DNA from: Trichomonas vaginalis G3
Taxonomy: Eukaryota > Parabasalia > Trichomonadida > Trichomonadidae
Direction: 5' to 3'
Length of the DNA: 64,000 nucleotides
NCBI RefSeq assembly: GCF_026262505.1
Contig: NC_067206.1
Coordinates: 26,055,896-26,119,895 of the forward strand
The notes under the pieces: model-generated
Seen by the model: the letters and a program-made list of their open reading frames with translations, nothing else
Database searches by the model: none
What the model was told of the DNA's origin: nothing
Program-made: the position numbers and the translations under genes
Shown: in pieces, positions 51,674 through 60,914 of the stretch
How positions within the stretch are numbered: the stretch's first letter is position 1
How the letters are laid out: the number at the start of each line of letters is the position of its first letter

Positions 51674-52285
51674 TTACATGTATTTTTCAGCAACTTCGTC
51701 AAATAATTTTATAGCTTTACCTATCTCATCTACTTCAAACGTTTCTTTACCTTTCGTGGGAGCACCATACATTTTCTCAAAAACTTCAAGCAGTTCTGTT
51801 TCAGCAGCTCTCATATCGTTAACAAACACAACCTTGACTCTATTGACTGTACTGTCATATCTTTGAGTTATATTATATGTTCTTCCTATCTTATATCTCT
51901 TTGTATTGAAGTCCTTCGGTTTCTGAACGATGTAAAGTAAGCCTTCACTGCAACGTTCCGTATCGAATGAACCATATGTTATGAAGTTATATCCAACAAC
52001 TGGGTCTAACCATAACAAAACTATTGGTATAAGACTTTTGTCTATAAGATATGCTGTAGTTCCATAGAATCTTACCGATATCATAAGCTCAGGATTTCTT
52101 GTCAAAATTTTCTGAGTAGAAGCATTTCTAACCCAGTCGTGTGTTTTCTTTCCAGATGGAGATATAATGTCTGACAAAGAATATTTCTTGTATTTCTTTG
52201 AGTATCTTACGTTTAAATCACCTATTCTAACCATTTTGGTGTCATTGTCTATCTTTCTAACTGTTTCAAACTCAACCTTTAACAT
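51674..52285 (-). CDS. KilA-N plus T5orf172 (GIY-YIG-like) protein
   Basis: 203 residues and intact. Residues 20-100 resemble a short KilA-N domain (YSLSDIISPSGKKTHDWVR ... LWLDPVVGYNF). Residues 115-190 are a T5orf172/MUG113 module (LLYIVQKPKDF, RYKIGRT, IAEVEL-like AAETELLEVFEKMYG, GKETFEV), related to GIY-YIG nucleases. This fusion is typical of nucleocytoviruses and phages. It probably binds and may cut DNA; either regulation or host interference is possible. Confidence 0.72.
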   Translation of the reverse strand: MLKVEFETVRKIDNDTKMVRIGDLNVRYSKKYKKYSLSDIISPSGKKTHDWVRNASTQKILTRNPELMISVRFYGTTAYLIDKSLIPIVLLWLDPVVGYNFITYGSFDTERCSEGLLYIVQKPKDFNTKRYKIGRTYNITQRYDSTVNRVKVVFVNDMRAAETELLEVFEKMYGAPTKGKETFEVDEIGKAIKLFDEVAEKYM

Positions 52286-52364
52286 TTTCTGTTTCTTACA
52301 TACAAGATAAAAAAATTTTTTTAAAAAAACTAACTTTATTTTTTCTATCTTGTATAAAAGATAT

Positions 52365-52965
52365 GATTTCAGGGATTTTTTTTACGAAGTGTCAAAGTTC
52401 TCTTCGTAAAAAAATAACAGTTATATAATGAAATTTGGTCATTTTTTCACGATTTTCGTACGGAATCTCGTTCCTCGGTTTTCCTCGGGTCGCAAACATA
52501 TGAGGAAATTCATGAAATTTGGTCATTTTTTCACGATTTTCGTACGGAATCTCTACCCTCGGTTTTCCTCGGGTAGCAAACATATGAGGAAATTCATGAA
52601 ATTTGGTCATTTTTTTACGATTTCAGGGATTTTTTTGACGAAGTGTCAAAGTTCTCTTCGTAAAAATATAACAGTTATATAATGAAATTTGGTCATTTTT
52701 TCACGATTTCAGGGATTTTTTTGACGAAGTGTCAAAGTTCTCTTCGTAAAAATATAACAGTTATATAATGAAATTTGGTCATTTTTTCACGATTTCAGGG
52801 ATTTTTTTGACGAAGTGTCAAAGTTCTCTTCGTAAAAAAAATACAGTTATATCATGAAATTTGGTCATTTTTTACGATTTCAGGGATTTTTTTGACGAAG
52901 TGTCAAAGTTCTCTTCGTAAAAAAATAACAGTTATATAATGAAATTTGGTCATTTTTTCAGCAAA
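52365..52965. repeat. Tandem array of ~85- to 95-bp units
   Basis: Five or more units share CGATTTCAGGGATTTTTTTG, ACGAAGTGTCAAAGTTCTCT, TCGTAAAAA, AACAGTTATATAATG and AAATTTGGTCATTTTTTCAC. A variant block (52430-52610) has two copies with TCGTACGGAATCTC and CCTCGGTTTTCCTCGGGT. ACGAAG and CTTCGT inside each unit can form a stem. The interior is non-coding. Confidence 0.85.
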
Positions 52966-53100
52966 AATATATTTTAGGTGTCACCAGGTCACTCGGTCAC
53001 TCGGTCAACTAACATCTTTTTGAAAATAGTGACAACATGACATTTTGACAACAACACAGGAAATAGACTTCTTCGTATATGTTTTGTCATGATTTCATCG
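52966..53100. repeat. Inverted repeat, left copy, flanking gene 53146-54024
   Basis: Contains GGTGTCACCAGGTCACTCGG and GTGACAACATGACATTTTGACAACAACA plus one minisatellite unit. The inverse is at 54260-54400 and again at 54405-54550. Long motifs are given in part only. Confidence 0.75.
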
Positions 53101-53145
53101 TCAATGAGCGTAAATCAGACAAAAATATATTTCTACCATAAAGTT

Positions 53146-54024
53146 TCACAAGCGTTTTACATGGTAAACATTGTGAATTCGTGAAATTCTAAACAGTTTT
53201 GTAGCTTCTATTTCTTCTGTCAGTACATCGAATGTTTTAACAATGCCGAATGTTTCTTTATATTTCTTCTTGACGTCAGATAGAAGGAAATCGTCAGCAG
53301 TTGGATAGTTTTTGTTCAGAAATGTCAACATGTCCATTTTATCTTCTGCTGGTTTCTCTGCTTCTTTCTTTAAGTCAGCATAGTCGTTTCGCATACGTTC
53401 TATCTCTTTGACAGAATAGTTATATTTCCTCATTGCTGCTTTACATTTAGAACATTGTGGGTTCATTTTAGCATTGTACATTGAAATTTGTCCTGCAAGT
53501 ACAACTAAGGCGTAAATGGTTTTCTTTAACTCAAAGGCTGCTGGTTTTATTTGTCCGTTCCATACTTTACCTCTTCTATCTTTATCTCTTATCTGCCATA
53601 CACATTTTGCAACTAACGAAACAAAGTTGTCGTAGGTCTTAAACTCCCCAGATTTATATATGTCAATGACTTTGTGGTTGCAATGAAATCCAAGAAACTC
53701 ATAGTTAACCTTACGTATGAACTTCTTGGTTTCAACTGAGTCAGTTGGTTTCACTTCTATTTCATCGAATTCAGGAATAGTGAGCTTTTGTTGTTGTATT
53801 TCAGGAAGTTTAGGTAGATGTTCCACCAGGTCCTGCATTTCATAAAGATACTGTTCATTTGTTTCATCTTTCGCAGTGCAATCTAAATCTCCTTGGAGAA
53901 GTTCTTGCTTTATCTTCTGGATTTCTGTTTCGAAAGTATATGAAGAAGGAATGAAGCTTTTCATCTCTACTAACATTGAAGTTGGATTCATAACTAAAGA
54001 GTTTGGTGCTGTTGTTGCTAACAT
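53146..54024 (-). CDS. Unknown element C protein (292 aa) in a repeat-flanked cassette
   Basis: Intact. An N-terminal helical, acidic region, then a central domain with HCNH and, further on, CSKCKAAMRKYNYS, which may bind zinc. The last 90 residues are helical (LLSDVKKKYKETFGIVKTFD) and end basic (NVYHVKRL). No family recognised. The inverted repeats on both sides suggest it entered as a cassette. Confidence 0.5.
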   Translation of the reverse strand: MLATTAPNSLVMNPTSMLVEMKSFIPSSYTFETEIQKIKQELLQGDLDCTAKDETNEQYLYEMQDLVEHLPKLPEIQQQKLTIPEFDEIEVKPTDSVETKKFIRKVNYEFLGFHCNHKVIDIYKSGEFKTYDNFVSLVAKCVWQIRDKDRRGKVWNGQIKPAAFELKKTIYALVVLAGQISMYNAKMNPQCSKCKAAMRKYNYSVKEIERMRNDYADLKKEAEKPAEDKMDMLTFLNKNYPTADDFLLSDVKKKYKETFGIVKTFDVLTEEIEATKLFRISRIHNVYHVKRL

Positions 54025-54551
54025 GTTCTTACAATAAAAATAAAAAATATTTTTTTAAAAAAAAACTAACTTTTTTTTATTTCAGCACAAAAATCATGAG
54101 TTTTGGTTGAAAAATACGGTGGAGCCAAAAGTGGCTCGACCTCAAAACAAGAATTTTGTGAAGAATATACCAACCGCCGGAATGTCGACGGTTGCTTTTT
54201 ATACAAAATTCAACGGGTGACAAAACATTTACGATGAAGTCTTGACAAAACATTTACGAAGAAGAAGTCATGACAAAACATGTACGAAGAAGAAGTTTAT
54301 TTCCTGGACTGTTGTCAAAATGTCATGTTGTCACCATTTTCAAAAAGATGTTAGTTGACCGAGTGACCGAGTGACCTGGTGACCTGGTGACCCCTTCAGT
54401 TCTTCAAAACATATACGATGAAGTTTATTTCCTGTGTTGTTGTCAAAATGTCATGTTGTCACACTTTTTCAGAGAAGTTAAAATGACCGAGTGACCTGGT
54501 GACCTGGTGACCTGGTGACACCTAAAAACCATCTACCCTAAAATATATTTT
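54025..54551. repeat. Repeat-rich spacer with two inverted-repeat copies
   Basis: Holds two copies of the repeat described at 52966-53100, in the opposite direction (54260-54400 and 54405-54550). Each includes tandem 9-bp GTGACCTGG/GTGACCGAG units. Stray minisatellite units (ACAAAACATTTACGATGAAG) are present near 54225. No ORF. Confidence 0.75.
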
Positions 54552-55412
54552 TCAATACTTTTTCAGCACTTTTCCGTAGTTGTATATGAAAGACAATTCG
54601 AGATAAAAGTCATAGTACAATGGTATAATATGTTGCACACCATTTGTTGTGAACCAAACTTGAAAGTCAGAGAAACTGTTACTAGGTGGTTCGTAGAATT
54701 TAGAAGCAAAGTCATAAAAGTCCTTACCGATACATAGAAAACTATTGTTGCTTGAACTGAAACTTGCATGACACATAACATTTTGAGGGTCAAACACGTT
54801 TCTATAAACTGTCAAATCTGCTGGTGGAAGTATAAATTTAAATGGACCATCTGGTGGTAATGGTTCGTTCTGGTTTAGTAACCGAAGAAATTGTGCCCAA
54901 GAACGTTTGTCTACTCCCCAAAATAAAAACTCTGTATCTCTTGGAGGGTTAATTTCAATCTTTTGAAATGAAACGGTGGAGTTCATCTTGTCATATTCTA
55001 GTTTCAGATAGTATGTTCCATTTAGTAAAGAGTCGTATTTTTCTTGAAATTCCCAATAGTATTTGTTCATTTGAGTTTGAAAGTCATTTAGAGTTTTCTC
55101 AAGACTTTCGTCTGAACGAACTGTAAAGATCCTCATTTCGTCAAATTTGTCTATAAGACCATCAGAACCTTTATACTGCCCATGAAAATATACTGCGAAC
55201 ATAAACGCGTTAGTTCTATTTGAAAACAAAACTCTTCTAAATCCTATTGCCTTTGCATCTGAAGGACTTTGAAGCCAACGAACTGGATAGTCAAACCTGT
55301 ATGCTCGGGATGAAATTTCTTCATCTGAAATAGTCCTACCAGCATTTGTAAAGATATAGTCTAACGGTTTTGTATCTGCTACTTTTGTTCTTTGTTTTTC
55401 AACCTGAAGCAT
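54552..55412 (-). CDS. Candidate minor capsid (vertex) protein of element C
   Basis: 286 residues. It shows the pattern shared with 1117-1971 and 24776-25255: YRFDYPVRWLQSP near the start, IGFRRVLFS, and a terminal FQVWFTTNG ... YDFYLELSFIYNYG. A second, broken copy is at 60081-60914 on the plus strand. Beta-rich, no membrane segment. The vertex role is inferred from recurrence and fold impression only. Confidence 0.6.
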   Translation of the reverse strand: MLQVEKQRTKVADTKPLDYIFTNAGRTISDEEISSRAYRFDYPVRWLQSPSDAKAIGFRRVLFSNRTNAFMFAVYFHGQYKGSDGLIDKFDEMRIFTVRSDESLEKTLNDFQTQMNKYYWEFQEKYDSLLNGTYYLKLEYDKMNSTVSFQKIEINPPRDTEFLFWGVDKRSWAQFLRLLNQNEPLPPDGPFKFILPPADLTVYRNVFDPQNVMCHASFSSSNNSFLCIGKDFYDFASKFYEPPSNSFSDFQVWFTTNGVQHIIPLYYDFYLELSFIYNYGKVLKKY

Positions 55413-55436
55413 TTAATATATGTAAAAATATATGGT

Positions 55437-56021
55437 TTAAAATGGTATGCCATATAGCTTCTTGAATTTGTTAAGAAGTATTCGAACGTGTTTTCCATCT
55501 GTATCTCTAGTGTTTACATAAGCATAGCCTTCCTTAGTAAAATATACTTGTAATTTCCTATAGTTTACGCCGGTATAAAAGTAGAAAGAGTCTTGTTCTT
55601 CGCTATAGTAGTAAAACTCAAACGTATGCTTGCCATAGTCTGTAATTTCAATTGTTTCATCTTCTAGTTCGTCGACAAATTCGAATACAATATCTCCAAA
55701 TTTGCCTTTGTTCTTATTGTTTTCAGAACGAGTGACCCAACGTAAGTTTTCAAGTCTATTGTCGTTTCTTATATGGTTTATATGGTCTACAAAAGGTAAA
55801 TTGTTAGGATTCAGTATAAAATGAGTTGCAATGACAACATGTTTAAGATAGCGTTTCCCACCCATCTTCATAATAGCATATCCGTCATTTCGCTCCCATT
55901 CGCTTAAAACTCTTTTTGTCTTTTTGTTTCTGACTTCAAATGACTCACAACAGTGAATTTCATATTTCTCATCTAACAAACAAGTTTCCCAACGGTCTGC
56001 TCCAACAAACTCAGCGTACAT
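55437..56021 (-). CDS. HNH endonuclease with NUMOD4-like N-terminus
   Basis: 194 residues. The N-terminal part (WETCLLDEKYEIHCCESFEVRN ... GYAIMKMGGKRYLKH, in parts) has the NUMOD4 pattern. The HNH core is VIATHFILNPNNLPFVDHIN then RNDNRLENLRWVT, with His in THF, DHIN and Asn in ENLRW. Such enzymes act as homing nucleases or virus-encoded DNA cutters. The C-terminal 80 residues are an unrecognised Tyr-rich domain. A truncated duplicate lies directly upstream. Confidence 0.8.
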   Translation of the reverse strand: MYAEFVGADRWETCLLDEKYEIHCCESFEVRNKKTKRVLSEWERNDGYAIMKMGGKRYLKHVVIATHFILNPNNLPFVDHINHIRNDNRLENLRWVTRSENNKNKGKFGDIVFEFVDELEDETIEITDYGKHTFEFYYYSEEQDSFYFYTGVNYRKLQVYFTKEGYAYVNTRDTDGKHVRILLNKFKKLYGIPF

Positions 56022-56047
56022 TTCAAATAAAATAAAAAAATATTTTT

Positions 56048-56165
56048 TTAAAAATATATTGTTTTAAAATGGTATGCCATTTCATATTTCTCATCTAACA
56101 AACAAGTTTCCCAACGGTCTTCTCCAACAAACTCAGCGTACATTTCAAATAAAATAAAAAAATAT
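56048..56165 (-). pseudogene. Remnant of a tandem duplicate of the HNH gene
   Basis: The 118 bp contain the last codons of the gene (AATGGTATGCCAT, the GIPF end) fused directly to its first ~21 codons and upstream region (including AAATAAAATAAAAAAATATT). Almost the whole middle is gone. It differs by one base from the intact copy over the shared part. Confidence 0.8.
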
Positions 56166-56173
56166 TTTTTTCT

Positions 56174-56758
56174 TTACTTTACATAACCGCCTGCTGCCAT
56201 AAGTCTTTGACGCCAACCCATACCAGCTAATGAAGGTTGACTTGGTTTAGTTTGGAAACTAAACTTTGATTTTGGTTTATCTTCAGTTTTTGGTTTTTCT
56301 TCTTCTATCGGTTTTTCGTCACTTTTCGGTTCCTTTGACTTTACCTCACCTGCAGGAACAGTTGTGTCGTCAACATCTTCATAAATATCATATGCCATTT
56401 GTTTTTGTTTTCCTTTCAACTTTTTGTGTTTGTTGTAAAGTTTAGAATATTTCGACTCTAAGTCAATGAGATGTTCTATAATGAACTGTTGGTCAGTGAA
56501 GTAAACTTTTCCATCTGTTGTCTCGAAAGCTCCTTCAGACTTCAATATTTTATTTGTGAGAGTCTGTTTCTTTTTTGAGATACTTGCCGTTCCATTTTTA
56601 TGAAAAGTGACTTTGTAGTTAGAGTTTGTATTTCCAGACCTGGCACTTTCTATTATTGAATTTTTCTCTTCATCTGTAAGTTCTTTGACAGGTTTTGACA
56701 ATGGTTCTGAACTTTTTGTTTGTGGTGTCAAATCTACCGTTTCAACTTCTTCGGTCAT
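56174..56758 (-). CDS. Hypothetical charged protein with KDG-like module
   Basis: 194 residues. After an acidic N-terminus, NYKVTFHKNGTASISKKKQT resembles the module in 2295-2721 and 4851-5087. A helical region (LIDLESKYSKLYNKHKKLKG) and a Lys/Glu/Pro-rich disordered stretch follow. The end is basic (GMGWRQRLMAAGGYVK). Small virion protein by context. Confidence 0.5.
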   Translation of the reverse strand: MTEEVETVDLTPQTKSSEPLSKPVKELTDEEKNSIIESARSGNTNSNYKVTFHKNGTASISKKKQTLTNKILKSEGAFETTDGKVYFTDQQFIIEHLIDLESKYSKLYNKHKKLKGKQKQMAYDIYEDVDDTTVPAGEVKSKEPKSDEKPIEEEKPKTEDKPKSKFSFQTKPSQPSLAGMGWRQRLMAAGGYVK

Positions 56759-56777
56759 TTCATCTCAGTAAAAAATT

Positions 56778-56930
56778 TTAGTTTGGTTTGTTTTCAACTG
56801 GTTGTTTAGGTTTTTTAAGTCGGTCTAAAACTTCCTGAGGTATAGGAAGAACTTGACAAACACGTTGTGTAACTGCTGGAAGCCGACAAATCCATCTTGA
56901 ACCCATTTGTCTCAATGCTGTATTGTTCAT
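56778..56930 (-). CDS. Small basic protein (50 aa)
   Basis: Starts after TTTTTTACTGAGATGAA, the same context as its neighbour at 56758. Arg/Pro/Val-rich (WICRLPAVTQRVCQVLPIPQ). A small peptide between two structural-type genes on the same strand. Unknown. Confidence 0.45.
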   Translation of the reverse strand: MNNTALRQMGSRWICRLPAVTQRVCQVLPIPQEVLDRLKKPKQPVENKPN

Positions 56931-56949
56931 TTCATCTCAGTAAAAAACT

Positions 56950-57350
56950 TTACATTCCCCACGTTTGAGGCGGTTGAGGTTGGTTATTGTTTACCCACTG
57001 TTGTGCATGGTTATATCCTCTGTTAAAGAATCTTTCACCTTGGTCCATATAGTGTCCTGCTTGGTTATAGTAGTCATTTGCTTTGTTATAATATTTCCTG
57101 CTTGTCTTCCTACATTGTCCATCCATCCTTGAACTTTTCCTCTTGTTTCAGGATTTGGAATAAGATTTGCTGCATCTCGTGCTACATCCCAACCTTTCTG
57201 TACAGTTTGTATAATAGGTTGTGCTTTCTCTTTAAGTATACCTAATGTACTCAAAATCTTCCTTCCAATTCCAAATGCACCTCTGGCTATTGTTCCCACT
57301 GCGGGCAAAAATCTAGATGCAACTCCTGCTAACGCGCCAAATAAACCCAT
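56950..57350 (-). pseudogene. pVI-like glycine-rich protein, C-terminal frameshift
   Basis: The N-terminus MGLFGALAGVASRFLPAVG is Gly/Ala-rich and amphipathic, with a Gly at position 2 suitable for N-myristoylation. The frame shifts near 57085; the other frame has an Asn/Tyr/Gln-rich end (YYNKANDYYNQAG) finishing QPPQTWGM at 56950. Likely an internal or membrane-active virion protein. Divergent from the integrase with 17 bp between start codons. Confidence 0.55.
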
Positions 57351-57367
57351 TTCTTATGGGTTAAAAA

Positions 57368-58326
57368 ATGACGAATCCAAACAAGGACCCTATGTTTCTA
57401 AAGCGACAAAGAAAGCACTCATGGTAAAAATCTTTAGTTCAACACCAAATGCTTGGTTTATGGATATCTTGGAAAACATTCCGAGAGTTAGAACAGATGG
57501 ACCACCATACTGGCTAATATTTGTCGGTCAAAACACAAGATACTGTGAAGCCATACCATTATGGTCCAAAAATATTTTAGATGTGAAAACTGCTTTGACA
57601 ATATTCGTTGACAAATACCATCCAACAAAACTGACATCTGACTGTGAAAGTTCTTTCAAATCAGATGATGTAAAAAACTATCTGCGTTCAAAAAATGTAA
57701 ACCAATATTTCATTGTCGACCAAAACCATTCTGCTCTTGGTGTCATTGACGGTTGTATAAAAATGTTAAGAGACTTAAACCAACCACAAGGTGGTGAAGC
57801 AAATGAAATGTCATATGACGACAAATATAGACACTTCTCCATGGCAAAGATGAGACAAGTTTTAAATATTTACAATAGCCGTAAACAAAAAGGTTTGGGA
57901 AACCACTCCCCCGAAGAAATGAAAAACAACCCTGACTTAGAGAAAGACTATATATTTAATAATTTAGTCAAAAGAGACAAACAAGAAAGAATGCCGGGCT
58001 TCAAACTTCAGAAAGGTGACAAAGTAAAAATAGAAATACCTAAACGCGACCCATATGAAAATACTATTGACTATGACAACAATGGGAACCCGACAGGTAC
58101 TCACATTCGTGTTCGTAAAAATAGAAGAAAGTATACAAGAGAATATTATGAAGTTTTAGGCAAACATGGCAAAATGTACAGACTGCAAGCAGAAGATAAA
58201 ACTACTATTGTCAGACCTCGTTTCAAACTTGTCAAAGTTCAAGGTGGTATACTTTCAAAGACAGTTCCTAACAAATATAAGACAACTCCTGACGAATATG
58301 CTAAAGAAGTGGAACATGACGACTAA
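57368..58326 (+). CDS. Polinton-like integrase (rve superfamily)
   Basis: The main frame starts at ATG 57421. The ATG at 57368 has the promoter (GGGTTAAAAAATG) but is in another frame, so a one-base change near the start is likely. The catalytic core shows Asp in NAWFMDILENI, Asp in LTSDCESSF and, 35 residues on, Asp in GVIDGCIKMLRDL where retroviral enzymes have Glu. The C-terminal part (MPGFKLQKGDKVKIEIPK onward) is an SH3-like DNA-binding domain followed by a basic strand region. No zinc-binding HHCC domain is present. About 300 residues. Confidence 0.85.
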
Positions 58327-60062
58327 GCAATTCTATACCATGCGTAAACTGTCATGTAAGGTGGCATGTATTCTGTTCCATTTCCTGTAGATGTTGTTGT
58401 AAAAGTATGTTGGTGGTTTCCAGTTGTATCTGTCCACATTCCATTCCAGTCTACTGGGTCGTTTGGAAAATGAGATCTTGACATAACTTGAATTTGCATT
58501 GAAGTCTGAGAAACAGTGTTATATCCTTGTTTGCAAACCCTATGACTATGGTTTCCATTAGAACTTGTTGTACCAGAATGACTATGTGGTGGCAAGTTGT
58601 CGACAGATATCTTTTTACTTCCACCTGTTTCCTTTGAAGAGTTTGCACAATACAAAAACCTGTCGACTATTTGTTCCCATGCACCAACACCAAACATTAC
58701 TTGAGGACCTCCTGCTTCCATAGATGTATAAATAGAACCTACTGGGTTCATTAAATCAACATATGATATTATAGGATTGTCTCTTTTGAACTTAAAATAT
58801 AGTGCAACTATTTCAGGTTTCTTCTGGTTTGTGTCAGAATATTTTTTATAATATAATCTTATGTTTTCAGGGTAGGTAAAGTCTTGACTATAATATTTAT
58901 TTCTGTCATCTTCATAATAGTATACTATTCTCGTTTTTTCTATTGCATTATATCTTTTATATCTATAATAATCTAAATATAATGTTAGCTTTTGTTCATC
59001 TACATGTGGTGTTCTGACGTCATCTCCATAGTCATAATAATATGGTGCTGGAGCTGGGTCAGGCAATGTCATATCTGTCATTTCATAAACTCCGAAATAT
59101 TTCTTTTGTTCGTCTCCATATAAGTTTAAGTAGCAGTTGTTGTCTAATGGAACTTTAACTTGTGTACCATCATTCTTTTTATAGCTTACATACATTTCAT
59201 TGTTATTTTTCGGAATGAGTTTATACCGTATACCATTTTTTAAGGAATGTACAAACTGCCATCTAAAATATTTGTTTTCTTCATTGACAGAAAAGTCACC
59301 AACAATAGTTTCAATATTTTTTGTTGTTCCAACTAAACTTTGGTATATTTCATTGACATATGTTTTATCTGCTTTTGTCTCTAATGTTTCTTGTAAGTTT
59401 GTAATATTTGCAATGGTATGTGTATGTCCAACGTCACTTTTCCTGTTTAAGGTTTCTTGTAAGTTTGTAATATTTGCAATGGTATGTGTATGTCCAACGT
59501 CACTTTTCCTGTTTAAGGTTTCTTGTAAGTTTGTAATATTTGCAATGGTATGTGTATGTCCAACGTCACTTTTCCTGTTTAAGGTTTCTTGTAAGTTTGT
59601 AATATCAGATATAGAATGTATATGAGTCTTTTTAGAATATTCGTTTTCAGCTCTTGTCACTTCACTTGACATTTTATTGTCAACATATGTTTTGTCTGCT
59701 AGTTCAGGATGAGTATGCTCTTTTGTTGCATAAGCTTTGTCAGCTCTTTCTCTTCTTTGCTATTGCATCGTCTACATATTCTTTGTCAGCTTTGTTGTCA
59801 ACATCTGCTTTCAAAAGAAGTTCAGATATAGGTTTCTCGTTTAAAGTTCCTTTTGTTGGATTTATACAAACAGTATGGTTCTTACTGTCTTGAAACAGAA
59901 ACTCATCTGTCATTGGGTTTAATGTCAGTTTTAAGCTTCCTTCTTTCAATGACTCAGATATCTTAGAATAGTTTGAAAAGTTTGTTGTGTTCTTATTTAG
60001 AGCTTGTATAATGATTGTCGGTTGTGTTGTATTTCTCTCATAGACGCTGTTTCATTTGACAT
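58323..60062 (-). pseudogene. Tail-fibre/collar protein of element C, frameshifted
   Basis: From ATG 60062 the frame changes near 60010 and 59755; the frame from 59672 to 58323 (449 codons) is open. It has KADKEYVDDA-type shaft segments, then four 22-residue repeats of HTHTIANITNLQETLNRKSD, a form common in phage tail fibres. A mixed middle domain follows. The C-terminal collar domain has NPVGSIYTSM, GAWEQIVDRFLYCA, GGSKKI, LPPHSHSGTT, GNHSH and MPPYMTVYAWYRI. Trimeric fibre folding and receptor binding are the expected roles. Confidence 0.85.
59395..59600. repeat. Three exact 66-bp repeats in the fibre gene
   Basis: Each unit encodes one 22-residue fibre repeat. GTAATATTTGCAATGGTATG followed by TGTATGTCCAACGTCAC recurs without change three times. 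Zero divergence means recent expansion or gene conversion, leaving the frame intact. Confidence 0.9.
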
Positions 60063-60080
60063 TTTTATTCTAGATAAAAT

Positions 60081-60914
60081 ATGCTTCCAATAGAAAAGGA
60101 AACTTCTAGAGTTGCTACAACTAAACATTAGATGAACTTTTTACGAATGTCGGTCAAAAGTTTGAGACAGAGACCGTAAAGCATGAAGGCTATCGTTTTG
60201 ACTACCCGTTAAGATGGCTAAGAGACCCATCCGTCACAAAAGCTATTGGCTTTCGTAGAATGAAGTTAATTTCAGAAGCCATACATGGTTTCCCATTTAC
60301 GGTCGGTTTTGTAGTTCGATACTATAACAAAGAAAAACGTACGTATGAGAAATTTGAACAGGGAAAAACTTTTACAAGTTAGTTTGCTTGTAAACTTAGA
60401 AACAACTCTTCAAGCTTTTTAAGAAAATAAACGATAATCTATCTCGAATATGCAAACCAGTATAATTGACGAAGGAGAGTACCATCTCGATATTATATAT
60501 GACAGGAAAAATGCAAACTGTTAAAATCAATAGAATAGAAGACCTTGGAGAAAACGTTTATATTTCTACAAATATAACAACTTGGCATGGTATAGATTTA
60601 TGAGGATGTTAAATCAGCCTGCAGAATATCCAGTACACCCGGACTTTTATGAAGTCGAAAACCCTAATGGAACATATGAAAATGTTTTCGACTCAGATGC
60701 TATTATCGTTCATGCTTCATTTTCTGGTGCGCAAAACTCTTTTTTATGCTTGGCATGACTTTTACGAAAAACCTACAAAGCTATATGAACCGCCGAGTGG
60801 AAGTATTTCAACTTTCAAGTATGGTTTACTACAGATGGAAGAAAAAGAACAATTCCATTATACCATGCGTTTTACTTAGAACTTAGTTTCATTACAACTA
60901 CTATCGAACGGTAA
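60081..60914 (+). pseudogene. Broken copy of the 54552-55412 vertex-like gene
   Basis: Opens with MLPIEKETSRVATTKH then stops. Other frames have YRFDYPLRWLRDPSVTKAIG and FQVWFTTDGRK, closely matching the intact copy, and the end (FYLELSFITTTIER) is at 60914. At least five frame changes. Lies in opposite orientation to the intact copy and divergent from the fibre gene with 18 bp between start codons. Confidence 0.75.

Larger units (their letters stand above)
52286..53145. other. Non-coding repeat region
   Basis: 860 bp without a gene, made of the tandem array at 52365-52965 and the inverted repeat half at 52966-53100, both listed separately. Confidence 0.7.
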
